In this document: positions 1-7,623 of the stretch, piece after piece | How positions within the stretch are numbered: position 1 is the first letter of the stretch | How the letters are laid out: each line of letters opens with the position of its first letter | Assembly (NCBI GenBank): GCA_008017145.1 | Contig: SSGY01000003.1 | Location: forward strand, 1-16,878 | Reading direction: 5' to 3' | Source of the DNA: Neisseriales bacterium | GTDB taxonomy: Bacteria; Pseudomonadota; Gammaproteobacteria; Burkholderiales; UBA11063 | DNA length: 16,878 nt | The notes under the pieces: model-generated | Database searches by the model: none | Told to the model about the DNA's origin: nothing | The model's input: the letters and a program-made list of their open reading frames with translations, nothing else | Made by a program: the position numbers and the translations under genes

Positions 1-1
1 C

Positions 2-1519
2 GATAGAGTGTGTTTAGAGGGTAATAACCAAAAGCAAGCCCAGTTTTTAGCACAAGCTCTGGCGCAGTTAGATCCAGAGCAGACAAATAATTTACACATA
101 GTTCAATCAGCGTTAAGTTTACCAGAACATATCCGTGTCTTTGAAAAAGGTTTAGCCAATCGAGTAGATTTTTGCTATTCCAGTGGGCAGGGTGCTCGTT
201 TGGCACAGCTTGCTGCCAGTGGCAAAATAACTATTGGTGGGATTCATACATATTTGGAGCTATTTGCTCGTTATTTTGTAGATCTTACCCCAAAAGTCGC
301 ATTGGTAGTTGCGGCAAAAGCCGATCGGCAGGGTAATCTTTACACTGGGCCAAATACTGAGGATACTCCAGCGATTGTTGAGGCTACTGCTTTTCGCAAT
401 GGTTTGGTGATTGCGGAAGTCTATGAAGTAGTTGATGAATTACCACGAGTGGATATTCCAGCCTCGTGGGTTGATGTAGTTGTACATAGTCCACTGCCAA
501 TGGTACTCAATCCATTATTTACCCGCGACCCTGCAAAAATTGACGAACTAAAAATTTTGATGGCAATGATGGTAATCAAAGGTATTTATGCTAAATATGG
601 CGTAAATCGTCTCAATCACGGAATAGGCTTTAATACTTGTGCCATTGAATTGCTTTTGCCAACTTATGCCGAGAGTCTTGGTCTAAAAGATAAGATTTGC
701 CAAAATTTTGTAATTAATCCTGTTCCAACTTTGATTCCTGCGATTGAGGCAGGCTTTGTTAAGACCATTTGTTCACCGGGTGGTGAAGTTGGAATGAATG
801 AATATGTCCGCGCCCATCCTGATATTTTCTTCAATGGTTTTGATGGTTCGCAGCGCAGTAATCGAGCGTTTGCTCAATTAGCTGGCTTATATGCAATTGA
901 CTTATTTATTGGTGCAACTTTGCAGATTGACTTACAAGGGAATAGTTCTACTGCAACCTTGGAACGGATAACTGGTTTTGGTGGTGCGCCAAATCTCGGT
1001 AGTGATGTAAATGCACGGCGACATTCCACTCCATGTTGGTTACAAGCAGGGCAAGAATATGCTACCAGTCAAAATAAACCATTTTTACGTGGGCGTAAAT
1101 TAGTAGTACAAATGGTTGATACTTTCCAAGCTGCTGGTGTGGCGACTTTTGTCGATAAACTTGATGCTTGGGCATTACAGGAAAAAATGCACACGCCGTT
1201 ACCGCCGATTATGATTTTAGGTGATGATGTTACGCACATCGTGACGGAAGAGGGAATTGCCAATCTGCTACTTTGTCGTAATTCTATTGAACGTGAGCAA
1301 GCAATTCGTGGTATTGCTGGTTATACTCCAGTTGGTTTACTACGCGATAAAGAAATGGTAAATCAATTACGTGAACGTGGTGTAATACAATATCCAGAAG
1401 ACATTGGAATTAGCTATCGTGATGTGACACGCGATTTATTAGCGGCTAAGACCATTAAGGACTTGGTTCATATTTCTGATGGCTTATATCAACCGCCATC
1501 AAGCTTTAGGGATTGGTAA
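2..1519 (+). CDS. mdcA: Malonate decarboxylase alpha subunit (acetyl-ACP:malonate ACP transferase), 5'-truncated by the window edge
   Basis: MdcA transfers the acyl carrier protein from acetyl to malonate, giving malonyl-S-ACP and acetate, the first half-reaction of cytoplasmic malonate decarboxylase. The frame is open to the first complete codon at base 2, reading DRVCLEGNNQKQAQFLA, a stretch typical of the MdcA N-terminal region; the GTG at base 8 is therefore probably internal and the true start lies upstream. About 505 residues are visible against roughly 550 for the family, so only a short N-terminal piece is missing. Further family-like stretches are the glycine-rich GFGGAPNLGSD segment in the middle and GVIQYPEDIGI near the C-terminus. 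The stop TAA is 6 bases before the next gene, so this is the first visible gene of a co-transcribed mdc operon. Identification rests on remembered family sequence plus operon context and is firm. Confidence 0.95.
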   Translation, partial: DRVCLEGNNQKQAQFLAQALAQLDPEQTNNLHIVQSALSLPEHIRVFEKGLANRVDFCYSSGQGARLAQLAASGKITIGGIHTYLELFARYFVDLTPKVALVVAAKADRQGNLYTGPNTEDTPAIVEATAFRNGLVIAEVYEVVDELPRVDIPASWVDVVVHSPLPMVLNPLFTRDPAKIDELKILMAMMVIKGIYAKYGVNRLNHGIGFNTCAIELLLPTYAESLGLKDKICQNFVINPVPTLIPAIEAGFVKTICSPGGEVGMNEYVRAHPDIFFNGFDGSQRSNRAFAQLAGLYAIDLFIGATLQIDLQGNSSTATLERITGFGGAPNLGSDVNARRHSTPCWLQAGQEYATSQNKPFLRGRKLVVQMVDTFQAAGVATFVDKLDAWALQEKMHTPLPPIMILGDDVTHIVTEEGIANLLLCRNSIEREQAIRGIAGYTPVGLLRDKEMVNQLRERGVIQYPEDIGISYRDVTRDLLAAKTIKDLVHISDGLYQPPSSFRDW

Positions 1520-1525
1520 AATACG

Positions 1526-2725
1526 ATGGAACAGCTAAATTATAATCTATCCAGCAAAACTGCTCCTAGAGGACAGATTGGTGCGAGTACCGGAGTGGTA
1601 AATTCAGGTAATCTTGAAATTTTATTATTAAGCCATGATGATAGTCTTAGTGCAAAATTTACGGTTGTTACCAGTGTAGCGGGATATTCTGAAATCTGGC
1701 ATGCTGTACTTAGTGATTTTGCTGCTAAATTTGCTATTGGCGGGTTGGAGTTTATTTTGCATGATAGTGGTGCAACTCCGGCAATTGTAGCATTGCGTTT
1801 GCGTCAAGCCTATGAAACATACTTGGTTGCATCAGCAAATAAGCATATAACTAATTCACACTATGTTGAGCTTACTCCACGTGAGCGAATTATGGCTCTG
1901 GTTGATGAGGGTAGCTTTGAAGAAATCTTGCCACCAGCAGCACAAGTAACTAGCCCACATCTTGGTCGGCTTGATTTATTAACTTCATTTGATGATGGGG
2001 TAGTGATTGGTGATGCTAAGTTCGATGGTAAAGAAATTGCGATAATTGCGCAACAAGCTAACTTTATTGGTGGTGCGGTTGGTGAGGTAAATGGTGCCAA
2101 AATTGTGGGAATGTGCTTACGGGCGCTAGAACGGAAAGTAAGTGGCGTAGTTTTATTGTTGGATAGCGGTGGGGTTCGTCTACAAGAAGCTAATGCTGGT
2201 GAAATTGCGATTAGTGAAATTATTCGAAGTATATTTGCTTTACGCTTGAGTGGTATCCCAGTGATTGCGGTAGTTGCAGGAAAGAATGGTGCTTTTGGTG
2301 GTGTTGGTATTACTGCGACATGTGTAGATAGTTTATTTATTAGTGAACAAGGGCGTAGTGGTGTTTCAGGACCAGAGGTTATCGAAACTGTCATGGGGGT
2401 TGATGAATATGACTCCAAAGACCGTGCCTTGGTGTGGCGAACATGTGGTGGTAAACACCGTGCTTTACTCGGCTTATCTGAGTACTGCATTCTTGAAATA
2501 GATAAACTTCATCAGCAAATCAAATTTGCTTTAGATAATCCGGTTACACTCAGTTTGGATGGTTTGCGCGCTGATAATTTGCGCTTGGCACAATTAGTTA
2601 CTAAATATGCCAACTATCATGATGCGCTTGATATTTGGCATGACCTAGGAGTTAGTGATCCTAAACAGGTGTCAAATTTTAGTGATGCGCAATTTCAACA
2701 ATTACAACAATCTTTGGCGGAGTAA
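1526..2725 (+). CDS. mdcCD: Fused malonate decarboxylase delta (acyl carrier protein, MdcC) and beta (MdcD) subunits
   Basis: One uninterrupted 399-residue frame covers two subunits that are normally separate. Residues 1 to about 100 match MdcC, the acyl carrier protein: the segment NSGNLEIL (residues 26-33) corresponds to the prosthetic-group site, making Ser27 the predicted attachment point, and DSGATPAIVALRLRQA (80-95) matches the MdcC C-terminal part. Residues about 112-399 match MdcD, the carboxyltransferase-type beta subunit: YVELTPRERIMAL (113-125), FIGGAVGEVNGAK (180-192), DSGGVRLQEANAG (213-225) and SGPEVIETVMGVDEYDSKDR (281-300). MdcD with MdcE decarboxylates malonyl-ACP to acetyl-ACP. 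The linker is only about a dozen residues (roughly 99-111), and I see no stop, in-frame ATG or ribosome binding site there. The gene sits 6 bases after mdcA and 2 bases before mdcE. The subunit identities are firm; production as one polypeptide is inferred from the open frame. Confidence 0.93.
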   Translation: MEQLNYNLSSKTAPRGQIGASTGVVNSGNLEILLLSHDDSLSAKFTVVTSVAGYSEIWHAVLSDFAAKFAIGGLEFILHDSGATPAIVALRLRQAYETYLVASANKHITNSHYVELTPRERIMALVDEGSFEEILPPAAQVTSPHLGRLDLLTSFDDGVVIGDAKFDGKEIAIIAQQANFIGGAVGEVNGAKIVGMCLRALERKVSGVVLLLDSGGVRLQEANAGEIAISEIIRSIFALRLSGIPVIAVVAGKNGAFGGVGITATCVDSLFISEQGRSGVSGPEVIETVMGVDEYDSKDRALVWRTCGGKHRALLGLSEYCILEIDKLHQQIKFALDNPVTLSLDGLRADNLRLAQLVTKYANYHDALDIWHDLGVSDPKQVSNFSDAQFQQLQQSLAE

Positions 2726-2727
2726 TC

Positions 2728-3432
2728 ATGGAATACCAACAATTAATTAGTGCTACATTTGGTAGTAACGCTAAAACGACAGTTGAACAAGATATATTGC
2801 TTGGCGAATTTAGTTACCAAGAGCAAACATTCGCATTATGTGGAATCGTCAATCAGGCAAGCTTAGATAACGCGATGAGTATTAAATTAGCAGATTTTAT
2901 TTTGAAGACAATTGAAAATCATCCGAAGCGCCCTATTTGTATCGTGATTGATACCGCAGGACAAAAAGTCAGCCACAATGCAGAATTACTTGGCTTAAAT
3001 AGTTACTATGGGCATTTAATTGCAGCATTTAATCTGGCACGTGCAGAAGGGCACAAAATTTTTGCTTTGGTTTATGGTAAAGCTTTGGGTGGTGCGTTTA
3101 TTGCAAGTGCATTGAATGCTGATTATATTTTTGCTCTTAAAGAGGCAGAAATTGCGGTAATGTGGCTGGATGCAATGTCGCGAGTAACCAAAGTTCCAGT
3201 TGAAAAACTTGAAGAATTAAGTAAAACTTCAGCAATTTTTGCGCCTGGCGCAGAAAATTATGTGCGTTTAGGTGCAATAGAAGAGGTTGTTACCGCAGAA
3301 GAATTTATGCCTCGAGTTAGTGCTTTATTACCCGCTACAACGGATATACATCATTGGCGCACACAGGGTGCTTCTCGTGGTGGTAGAACGTTAGCGGCTA
3401 AGGTTATTGCTGATATTTTAGCTGCAAAATGA
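2728..3432 (+). CDS. mdcE: Malonate decarboxylase gamma subunit (carboxyltransferase/decarboxylase partner of MdcD)
   Basis: MdcE pairs with the MdcD domain to form the crotonase-fold carboxyltransferase that removes CO2 from malonyl-S-ACP. The 234-residue product has the family's usual features: the central segment VIDTAGQKVSHNAELLGL, then GKALGGAFIASALNADYIFA, where a Gly-Gly oxyanion-type loop would lie, and AVMWLDAMSRVTKVPVE, which matches MdcE closely. The start ATG is 2 bases after the stop of the fused mdcCD gene and has a GGAG ribosome binding site at 2719-2722 inside the end of that gene. Its last four bases overlap the start of mdcG (ATGA arrangement), which suggests translational coupling. 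Nothing appears broken or truncated. Confidence 0.93.
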   Translation: MEYQQLISATFGSNAKTTVEQDILLGEFSYQEQTFALCGIVNQASLDNAMSIKLADFILKTIENHPKRPICIVIDTAGQKVSHNAELLGLNSYYGHLIAAFNLARAEGHKIFALVYGKALGGAFIASALNADYIFALKEAEIAVMWLDAMSRVTKVPVEKLEELSKTSAIFAPGAENYVRLGAIEEVVTAEEFMPRVSALLPATTDIHHWRTQGASRGGRTLAAKVIADILAAK

Positions 3433-4040
3433 ATTTTCAACGCCATGATTTAGTCTGGCTTGATTCTGAGTTTAATTATAGCCCAGAATTGAATGGCTGG
3501 GTTATGCAAAAATCTCCCTGTGTAGTAGCTCGGCAAACTAATCCAACACCAAATTATCTGAATATTGCGTGGTGCAATGGAATGGATAAAAAGGTTTCAC
3601 GGCATAGTTGCTTGATTCCAATTCAATCTATAATCTCACATACCGTACCGTTACCATTGATTAATATAGCTCAATATTTTGTAACAGAAGTTACGTCACT
3701 TATAAAAATGATTCGAAAGCTTGAGCAGCTAAACTTTAAACCGTGCATTTATGGCTCATTCAGCTGGCAAATTCTAACTCAGAAAAATTATATTCATGAT
3801 AACTCTGATTTAGATGTTTTACTGCATGTTGCGACTCATAACCAGCTTGGGTATATCTTGACTTTGCTAGATGATTTAGCAATGATAAGCGGTCGTAGGG
3901 TTGATGGTGAATTGATTTTTCCTGATAGTTGTGCCGTGGCTTGGCGTGAATGGTTCTCTGATTCAGACAAAGTATTATGCAAAAGTTTTAGCGAGGTGAA
4001 GTTTGTTCATCGCAAAGTTCTATTGGAACAATTGGCATGA
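3429..4040 (+). CDS. mdcG: Phosphoribosyl-dephospho-CoA transferase (holo-ACP synthase of malonate decarboxylase)
   Basis: MdcG attaches the 2'-(5''-phosphoribosyl)-3'-dephospho-CoA group, made by MdcB, to the serine of the MdcC carrier. The 203-residue protein starts with FQRHDLVWL, like the 'RPHDLLWL' opening of the family. Residues 109-129 carry a nucleotidyltransferase signature: Gly109-Ser110 and, after a helix, SDLDV with Asp127 and Asp129 as the predicted metal-binding pair. A third family stretch, VDGELIFPDSCAVAWREW (158-175), follows. Its first bases overlap the mdcE stop and its stop overlaps the mdcB start, both as ATGA, so translation is probably coupled through E, G and B. Here its substrate would be the N-terminal domain of the fused MdcCD protein, at Ser27. 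Confidence 0.92.
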   Translation: MNFQRHDLVWLDSEFNYSPELNGWVMQKSPCVVARQTNPTPNYLNIAWCNGMDKKVSRHSCLIPIQSIISHTVPLPLINIAQYFVTEVTSLIKMIRKLEQLNFKPCIYGSFSWQILTQKNYIHDNSDLDVLLHVATHNQLGYILTLLDDLAMISGRRVDGELIFPDSCAVAWREWFSDSDKVLCKSFSEVKFVHRKVLLEQLA

Positions 4041-4864
4041 TTAATAATTGGCAGCAGCGCATAGTTTCACTAGCTCACAATGCGCTCTATGCCGAATTAG
4101 CGTGTTATCCTAAAGCTGGTTTGGTAAGTTTAATAGATAGTGGCAGCCATCATGACATGGATAAAGATACATTTTTAGCCAGTATTGCAGCGCTTGATGA
4201 TTATTGGCTGCAGATGATTATGCTGGGTGAGAACAATGCACCATTTTCTGAATTAGTCGCAGCAGGTAAAGCGGCTGAAAATGCAATGTTACACGCAACT
4301 AATGATATTAACACCCATCGTGGGACAATTTTTATCTTAGGGATTCTGGTAGCTGGCTGTGCTGCAAGTTATGTAAAGCAGGCTAAATTTGCGATAATTC
4401 CTGATTTAATTCGTAATTTGTGGGGTGCATCCATCCTCCAACATCAAACCGACAGGACATCTCACGGGCAACAAGTCAGAGATCGGTATTTATCAAATAA
4501 ATGTGATATTATTCAACATGCAGCTGGCGGATTTGAAGATATTTTTAATCAATATCTACCAGTGCTTAAAAAATTTTACCCACGACATAGTGAAGTCGCT
4601 TATGTTCAGTTATTCTATATTCTGTTATCACAAGTTCAGGATACTAATTTACTTTATCGCGGTGGTTTGCTAGGATTAGAATTTGCGCAGGATCAAGCTT
4701 TGAAATTCATTAACGCTGGTGGTATAACACAACGTGACTGGCTGTCAGGTGCACAGTCAATTCATCGAGAATTTGTCAAACGTAACCTTAGTCCAGGTGG
4801 TTGTGCTGATTTATTGGCAGCAACAGTTTTTGTTTATCACGCAGAGGTTGAATTATGGGGTTAG
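4037..4864 (+). CDS. mdcB: Triphosphoribosyl-dephospho-CoA synthase
   Basis: MdcB, of the CitG/MdcB family, condenses ATP and dephospho-CoA into the triphosphoribosyl precursor of the malonate decarboxylase prosthetic group. All the family landmarks are present in order in 275 residues: YPKAGLVS (24-31), GSHHDMD (36-42), NTHRGTIF (92-99), RTSHGQQVRDRY (140-151), GGF (164-166), DTNLLYRGG (202-210) and LSPGGCADLLAATVF (251-265). Length is within the family's normal range. The start overlaps the mdcG stop by four bases and the gene end overlaps mdcH by ten. Placing mdcB between mdcG and mdcH is the order I recall for the Acinetobacter-type operon (A-C-D-E-G-B-H), unlike the Klebsiella type, where mdcB follows mdcA. 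Confidence 0.92.
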   Translation: MINNWQQRIVSLAHNALYAELACYPKAGLVSLIDSGSHHDMDKDTFLASIAALDDYWLQMIMLGENNAPFSELVAAGKAAENAMLHATNDINTHRGTIFILGILVAGCAASYVKQAKFAIIPDLIRNLWGASILQHQTDRTSHGQQVRDRYLSNKCDIIQHAAGGFEDIFNQYLPVLKKFYPRHSEVAYVQLFYILLSQVQDTNLLYRGGLLGLEFAQDQALKFINAGGITQRDWLSGAQSIHREFVKRNLSPGGCADLLAATVFVYHAEVELWG

Positions 4865-5790
4865 GCATAGTTTGTAGTGGGCAGGGTAACCAAAGTTTAA
4901 ATATGTTTAGTCCCTTGCAAAGCTATCCAGAAGCGGTTGGGTTAGTTACTGCTTTAAGTCAACAACTTGGTTGCGTATTATTGCCGCAAATAGCGCTAAC
5001 TGATAGTGAGTTATTCACAAACAAGCACGCGCAACCATTGATTGCTGGTTTTAGCTATATCCAATGGGAATTACTTAAGTCACAATTACCTGCTCCAACA
5101 GCCTTTGCGGGATACAGCCTTGGTGAGTTAAGTAGTTATGCATGTAGTGGAGCTTGTGATTTTGCACAGCTAATTAATTTAGCAGCTACGCGGGCAAATT
5201 ATATGGATGCCGCAGCTGGGCAATATGTGCCTAGTACGTTATTGGCAGTTAGTGGGATTTCACAGGATCAGCTTTTGCAATTTTGCCGCGATTTTATAGT
5301 TTATCCAGCAATCCAAAATTCGCGTGATAATTGGGTGATCGGTGGCTTAGCAGAGAATCTACAGAATTTATTTAATATATTAAACACTAATTTTCCAATG
5401 TACAAGCTAAACTGGATAAAAGTTAACTTGGCATCACATACGCCTATTTTGGCTGCAGCAAGTGAAGCTTTTGCAAGGTATCTTAGTCAACAAGCATGGC
5501 AAAATTTAGCTGCGCCAATTGTCGCGAGTGTTGATAATCAAGTTGTTTATACTGCAAAAGATGGCATTTTGTCGCTCAGTCAACAAATTTCAAATACCGT
5601 TCATTTTAGCCGTACGATCGAAATAATGCAGGAGATGGGCGTTACTGTTATTCTTGAGATTGGTGCAGGTCGTGCATTAACCAATATCATAAATAATCTA
5701 AACTTGGGATTAAAAGTTCGTTCATTTAATGATTTTTCCTCGCTCGAGGGTATCGTCAACTGGGTAAGTAAAAATTTGCTTTCTCTATAG
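4855..5790 (+). CDS. mdcH: Malonyl-CoA:ACP transacylase of malonate decarboxylase (epsilon subunit)
   Basis: MdcH loads malonyl from malonyl-CoA onto the malonate decarboxylase carrier, priming the enzyme cycle. The 311-residue protein has the FabD-like acyltransferase layout: GQG at residues 9-11, the nucleophile elbow GYSLGE (86-91) with catalytic Ser88, the substrate-binding Arg113 in the segment ATRANYMDAA, and the catalytic His195 in NLASHTP. GAGRAL near the C-terminus matches the glycine motif at the end of the fold. Fatty-acid FabD would share these motifs, but the ten-base overlap with mdcB and the mdc context make MdcH the right assignment. It is the last gene of the operon; a weak hairpin followed by a T run lies 64 bases downstream. 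Confidence 0.93.
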   Translation: MGLGIVCSGQGNQSLNMFSPLQSYPEAVGLVTALSQQLGCVLLPQIALTDSELFTNKHAQPLIAGFSYIQWELLKSQLPAPTAFAGYSLGELSSYACSGACDFAQLINLAATRANYMDAAAGQYVPSTLLAVSGISQDQLLQFCRDFIVYPAIQNSRDNWVIGGLAENLQNLFNILNTNFPMYKLNWIKVNLASHTPILAAASEAFARYLSQQAWQNLAAPIVASVDNQVVYTAKDGILSLSQQISNTVHFSRTIEIMQEMGVTVILEIGAGRALTNIINNLNLGLKVRSFNDFSSLEGIVNWVSKNLLSL

Positions 5791-5853
5791 TTAGTTGATG
5801 ATCTATAGCCGATAATTAAAAAGTAAAGCCTAATAAAGCAGGGAAGGATGGTT

Positions 5854-5879
5854 AAAGCTGTTAAGTTACAGAGCTTTTT
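5854..5879 (+). terminator. Weak candidate terminator after the mdc operon
   Basis: AAAGCT (5854-5859) can pair with AGCTTT (5872-5877), or CTGT with ACAG inside it, and five T residues follow at 5875-5879. The stem is short and AT-rich, so termination may be partial. It lies between mdcH and the yebC promoter. Confidence 0.4.
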
Positions 5880-5912
5880 CAAGCTAAAGCTGCCAAGAAC
5901 AGCACTAATTCA

Positions 5913-5921
5913 TGCTAAAAT
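5913..5921 (+). promoter_or_regulatory. Extended -10 promoter for the YebC-family gene
   Basis: TGCTAAAAT fits the TGn-TATAAT extended -10 pattern with one mismatch in the hexamer. No good -35 is visible 17 bases upstream, which is normal for extended -10 promoters. Transcription would begin near 5928, after the upstream in-frame ATG at 5912, supporting the GTG start at 5954. Confidence 0.5.
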
Positions 5922-5940
5922 ATTGCCAAAATTTGTTTGT

Positions 5941-5946
5941 AAAGGA
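5941..5946 (+). promoter_or_regulatory. Ribosome binding site that fixes the GTG start of the YebC-family gene
   Basis: AAAGGA lies 7 bases before the GTG at 5954, which begins the universally conserved (V/M)[14 protein letters not shown]-terminus. The upstream ATG at 5912 has no such site and would add 14 residues not found in the family. Confidence 0.7.
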
Positions 5947-5953
5947 TTGTATT

Positions 5954-6685
5954 GTGGCAGGTCATAGTAAATGGGCAAATATTAAGCATCGTAAAGCAGC
6001 ATCTGATGCTAAGAAAAGTAAAATTACGACACGCATGGTAAAAGAAATCACAATTGCTGCTAAAATGGGTGGTAGTGATGTAAGTTCTAATCCGCGTTTA
6101 CGTTTAGCAGTCGAAAAAGCGCGTGAAAATAATGTTCCTAAAGATAACGTTGAACGCGCGATCAAACGTGGTTCTGGTGAATTAGAAGGTGTCGATTATG
6201 TTGAACTACGCTTTGAAGGTTATGGTATCGCTGGAGCTGGAATTATTGTTGATTGCCTGACAGATAACAATACTCGCACGGTTGCGGAAGTTCGTCATGC
6301 TTTTAATAAGTATCATGGAAATATGGGAACAGATGGCTGCGTATCATTTCAATTCAAACATTGCGGTCAGTTACTTTTTGCTCCTGGTACGAACGAAGAT
6401 GCTTTAATGGAAGCGGCTTTGGACTCTGGTGCAGAAGATGTGATTACAAATGATGATGGTAGCTTGGAAGTGATAACTGCTCCGCATGATTATGTTGAAG
6501 TTAAAAATGCTCTTGAAGCAAAAGGTTTTAGTGCAGAATTAGCTGAAGTTACCATGAAGCCAAATGTAGAAACGGAACTGACTGGTGAGGATGCCAAGAA
6601 GATGCAACGTCTATTAGATGCTCTTGAAGAACTTGATGACGTGCAGGATGTCTACACTAACGCCGTAATGAATGAAGAAGAATAG
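5954..6685 (+). CDS. yebC: YebC/PmpR/TACO1-family protein (translation-related or DNA-binding regulator)
   Basis: This is a member of the widespread YebC family, described in different bacteria as a transcriptional regulator (PmpR) and as a factor that relieves ribosome stalling. Starting from GTG at 5954 gives 243 residues, the normal family length, beginning [14 protein letters not shown] after initiation. Family hallmarks follow: [38 protein letters not shown]-like [19 protein letters not shown], and [10 protein letters not shown] with [11 protein letters not shown]. The C-terminus ends [15 protein letters not shown], again typical. The frame is also open from an ATG at 5912, but those 14 extra residues do not resemble the family and probably lie upstream of the transcription start. 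A strong hairpin terminator follows immediately. In many proteobacteria the gene neighbours ruvC, but here it lies between mdcH and hslO. Confidence 0.93.
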   Translation: MAGHSKWANIKHRKAASDAKKSKITTRMVKEITIAAKMGGSDVSSNPRLRLAVEKARENNVPKDNVERAIKRGSGELEGVDYVELRFEGYGIAGAGIIVDCLTDNNTRTVAEVRHAFNKYHGNMGTDGCVSFQFKHCGQLLFAPGTNEDALMEAALDSGAEDVITNDDGSLEVITAPHDYVEVKNALEAKGFSAELAEVTMKPNVETELTGEDAKKMQRLLDALEELDDVQDVYTNAVMNEEE

Positions 6686-6690
6686 TTTTT

Positions 6691-6719
6691 ACCCACCATT
6701 TAACGGTGGGTTTGTTTTA
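6691..6719 (+). terminator. Rho-independent terminator after the YebC-family gene
   Basis: ACCCACC (6691-6697) and GGTGGGT (6705-6711) form a perfect 7-bp GC-rich stem with a 7-base loop, followed by a T-rich tract at 6711-6718. It starts 5 bases after the stop codon. hslO begins 15 bases downstream, so hslO must be transcribed either by read-through or from a promoter inside the end of yebC. Confidence 0.85.
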
Positions 6720-6733
6720 TGGAATAGTATTGA

Positions 6734-7618
6734 ATGAATTCAAGTTATTTACAAAAGTTTATCTTTGAAAGTTTACCTGTCAAAGGCTCATTAGTGGTGT
6801 TGGATGATGCATGGTTAACAATTGCAGAGCAAAAAATATACCCAAATGGCTTAAAACAATTATTGGGTGAATTATTAGCAGCAAACGTTTTGCTAACTAG
6901 CAACCTCAAATTGGATGGGAAAGTTATTTGCCAGATCCAGGATAACCCGCATTTTAATTTAGTTGTTAGTGAATGTAGTAATCAATATCATATCCGCGCA
7001 ACGGCTAAATTTACTGCCAAAGATGAGGCTATGCTTGATTATTCGAGTTATTTGCAGGAAGGTAGGCTAGTTGTAAGTATCGATTCAAAGAGCGAGGGTA
7101 ATTTATATCAAAGTATTATAGCTTTTAATGGTTCGGAAGTTGGTGAAATTTTAAATAATTACATGATACAATCAGAGCAACTCAAAAGCTGGTTTTTCTT
7201 GGCATATCAAGAAAATAAAGTCGTTGGCTTTATGTTACAACAATTACCAGATACCCATCAATTACATTTAAACGAAATTGAACGGATCTTCATGCTTGCC
7301 AATACGCTTACCGCTCATGAATTATTAAATGATAACTTAGAGCGTATTATTACTAAGCTATTTAATGAAGACAATGTGGTTATAATGCCTAAACACCCAG
7401 TAATCTTTGCTTGTAGCTGCAGTCGGCAGCGCGTGAGTGAGATTTTACGTAATTTAGGTAAGGATGAATTAACCACTCTGATTAATGAACAGGGAAATAT
7501 TTCAGTAGACTGTGATTATTGTAATACGGAGTATCGCTTCACTGAATATGAACTGTCTCAGTTTGTTCTTCAACTATCAATTGAGGATTTAGCACCAATA
7601 TCCAGTCAAATTAATTAA
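6734..7618 (+). CDS. hslO: Redox-regulated molecular chaperone Hsp33
   Basis: Hsp33 is a cytoplasmic holdase chaperone switched on by oxidative unfolding; its zinc-binding cysteines form disulfides under stress. The 294-residue length is normal. The N-terminal domain has the usual LLGELLAANVLLTSNLKLDG segment (residues 43-62), and the C-terminal redox switch is complete: Cys227 and Cys229 in FACSCSRQRV, then Cys260 and Cys263 in DCDYCNTEYRF, the CxC plus CxxC zinc centre. SRQRVSEIL and LGKDEL just after the first pair are family motifs. Its ribosome binding site is weak (only a GGAA near 6721). The gene converges on the recombinase gene with just 5 bases between the two stop codons, and no terminator is visible in that gap. 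Confidence 0.95.
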   Translation: MNSSYLQKFIFESLPVKGSLVVLDDAWLTIAEQKIYPNGLKQLLGELLAANVLLTSNLKLDGKVICQIQDNPHFNLVVSECSNQYHIRATAKFTAKDEAMLDYSSYLQEGRLVVSIDSKSEGNLYQSIIAFNGSEVGEILNNYMIQSEQLKSWFFLAYQENKVVGFMLQQLPDTHQLHLNEIERIFMLANTLTAHELLNDNLERIITKLFNEDNVVIMPKHPVIFACSCSRQRVSEILRNLGKDELTTLINEQGNISVDCDYCNTEYRFTEYELSQFVLQLSIEDLAPISSQIN

Positions 7619-7623
7619 TTGCG

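Noticed and set aside
1861..2490. A 209-codon open frame on the minus strand.
   Set aside because: It lies wholly inside the conserved MdcD coding region and its translation is low in complexity with no recognisable domain; it is a shadow of the real gene.
4393..4500. The AIIPDLIRNLWG stretch inside mdcB resembles peptides encoded by short palindromic repeats inserted in genes.
   Set aside because: The surrounding residues follow the normal MdcB pattern (LWG, then RTSHGQQVRDRY and the GGF motif) at the usual spacing and total length, so this looks like ordinary family sequence and not an inserted repeat.
5912..5953. Upstream ATG start for the YebC-family gene.
   Set aside because: It lacks a ribosome binding site, overlaps the extended -10 promoter, and adds residues before the invariant AGHSKW N-terminus; the GTG at 5954 with AAAGGA is better.
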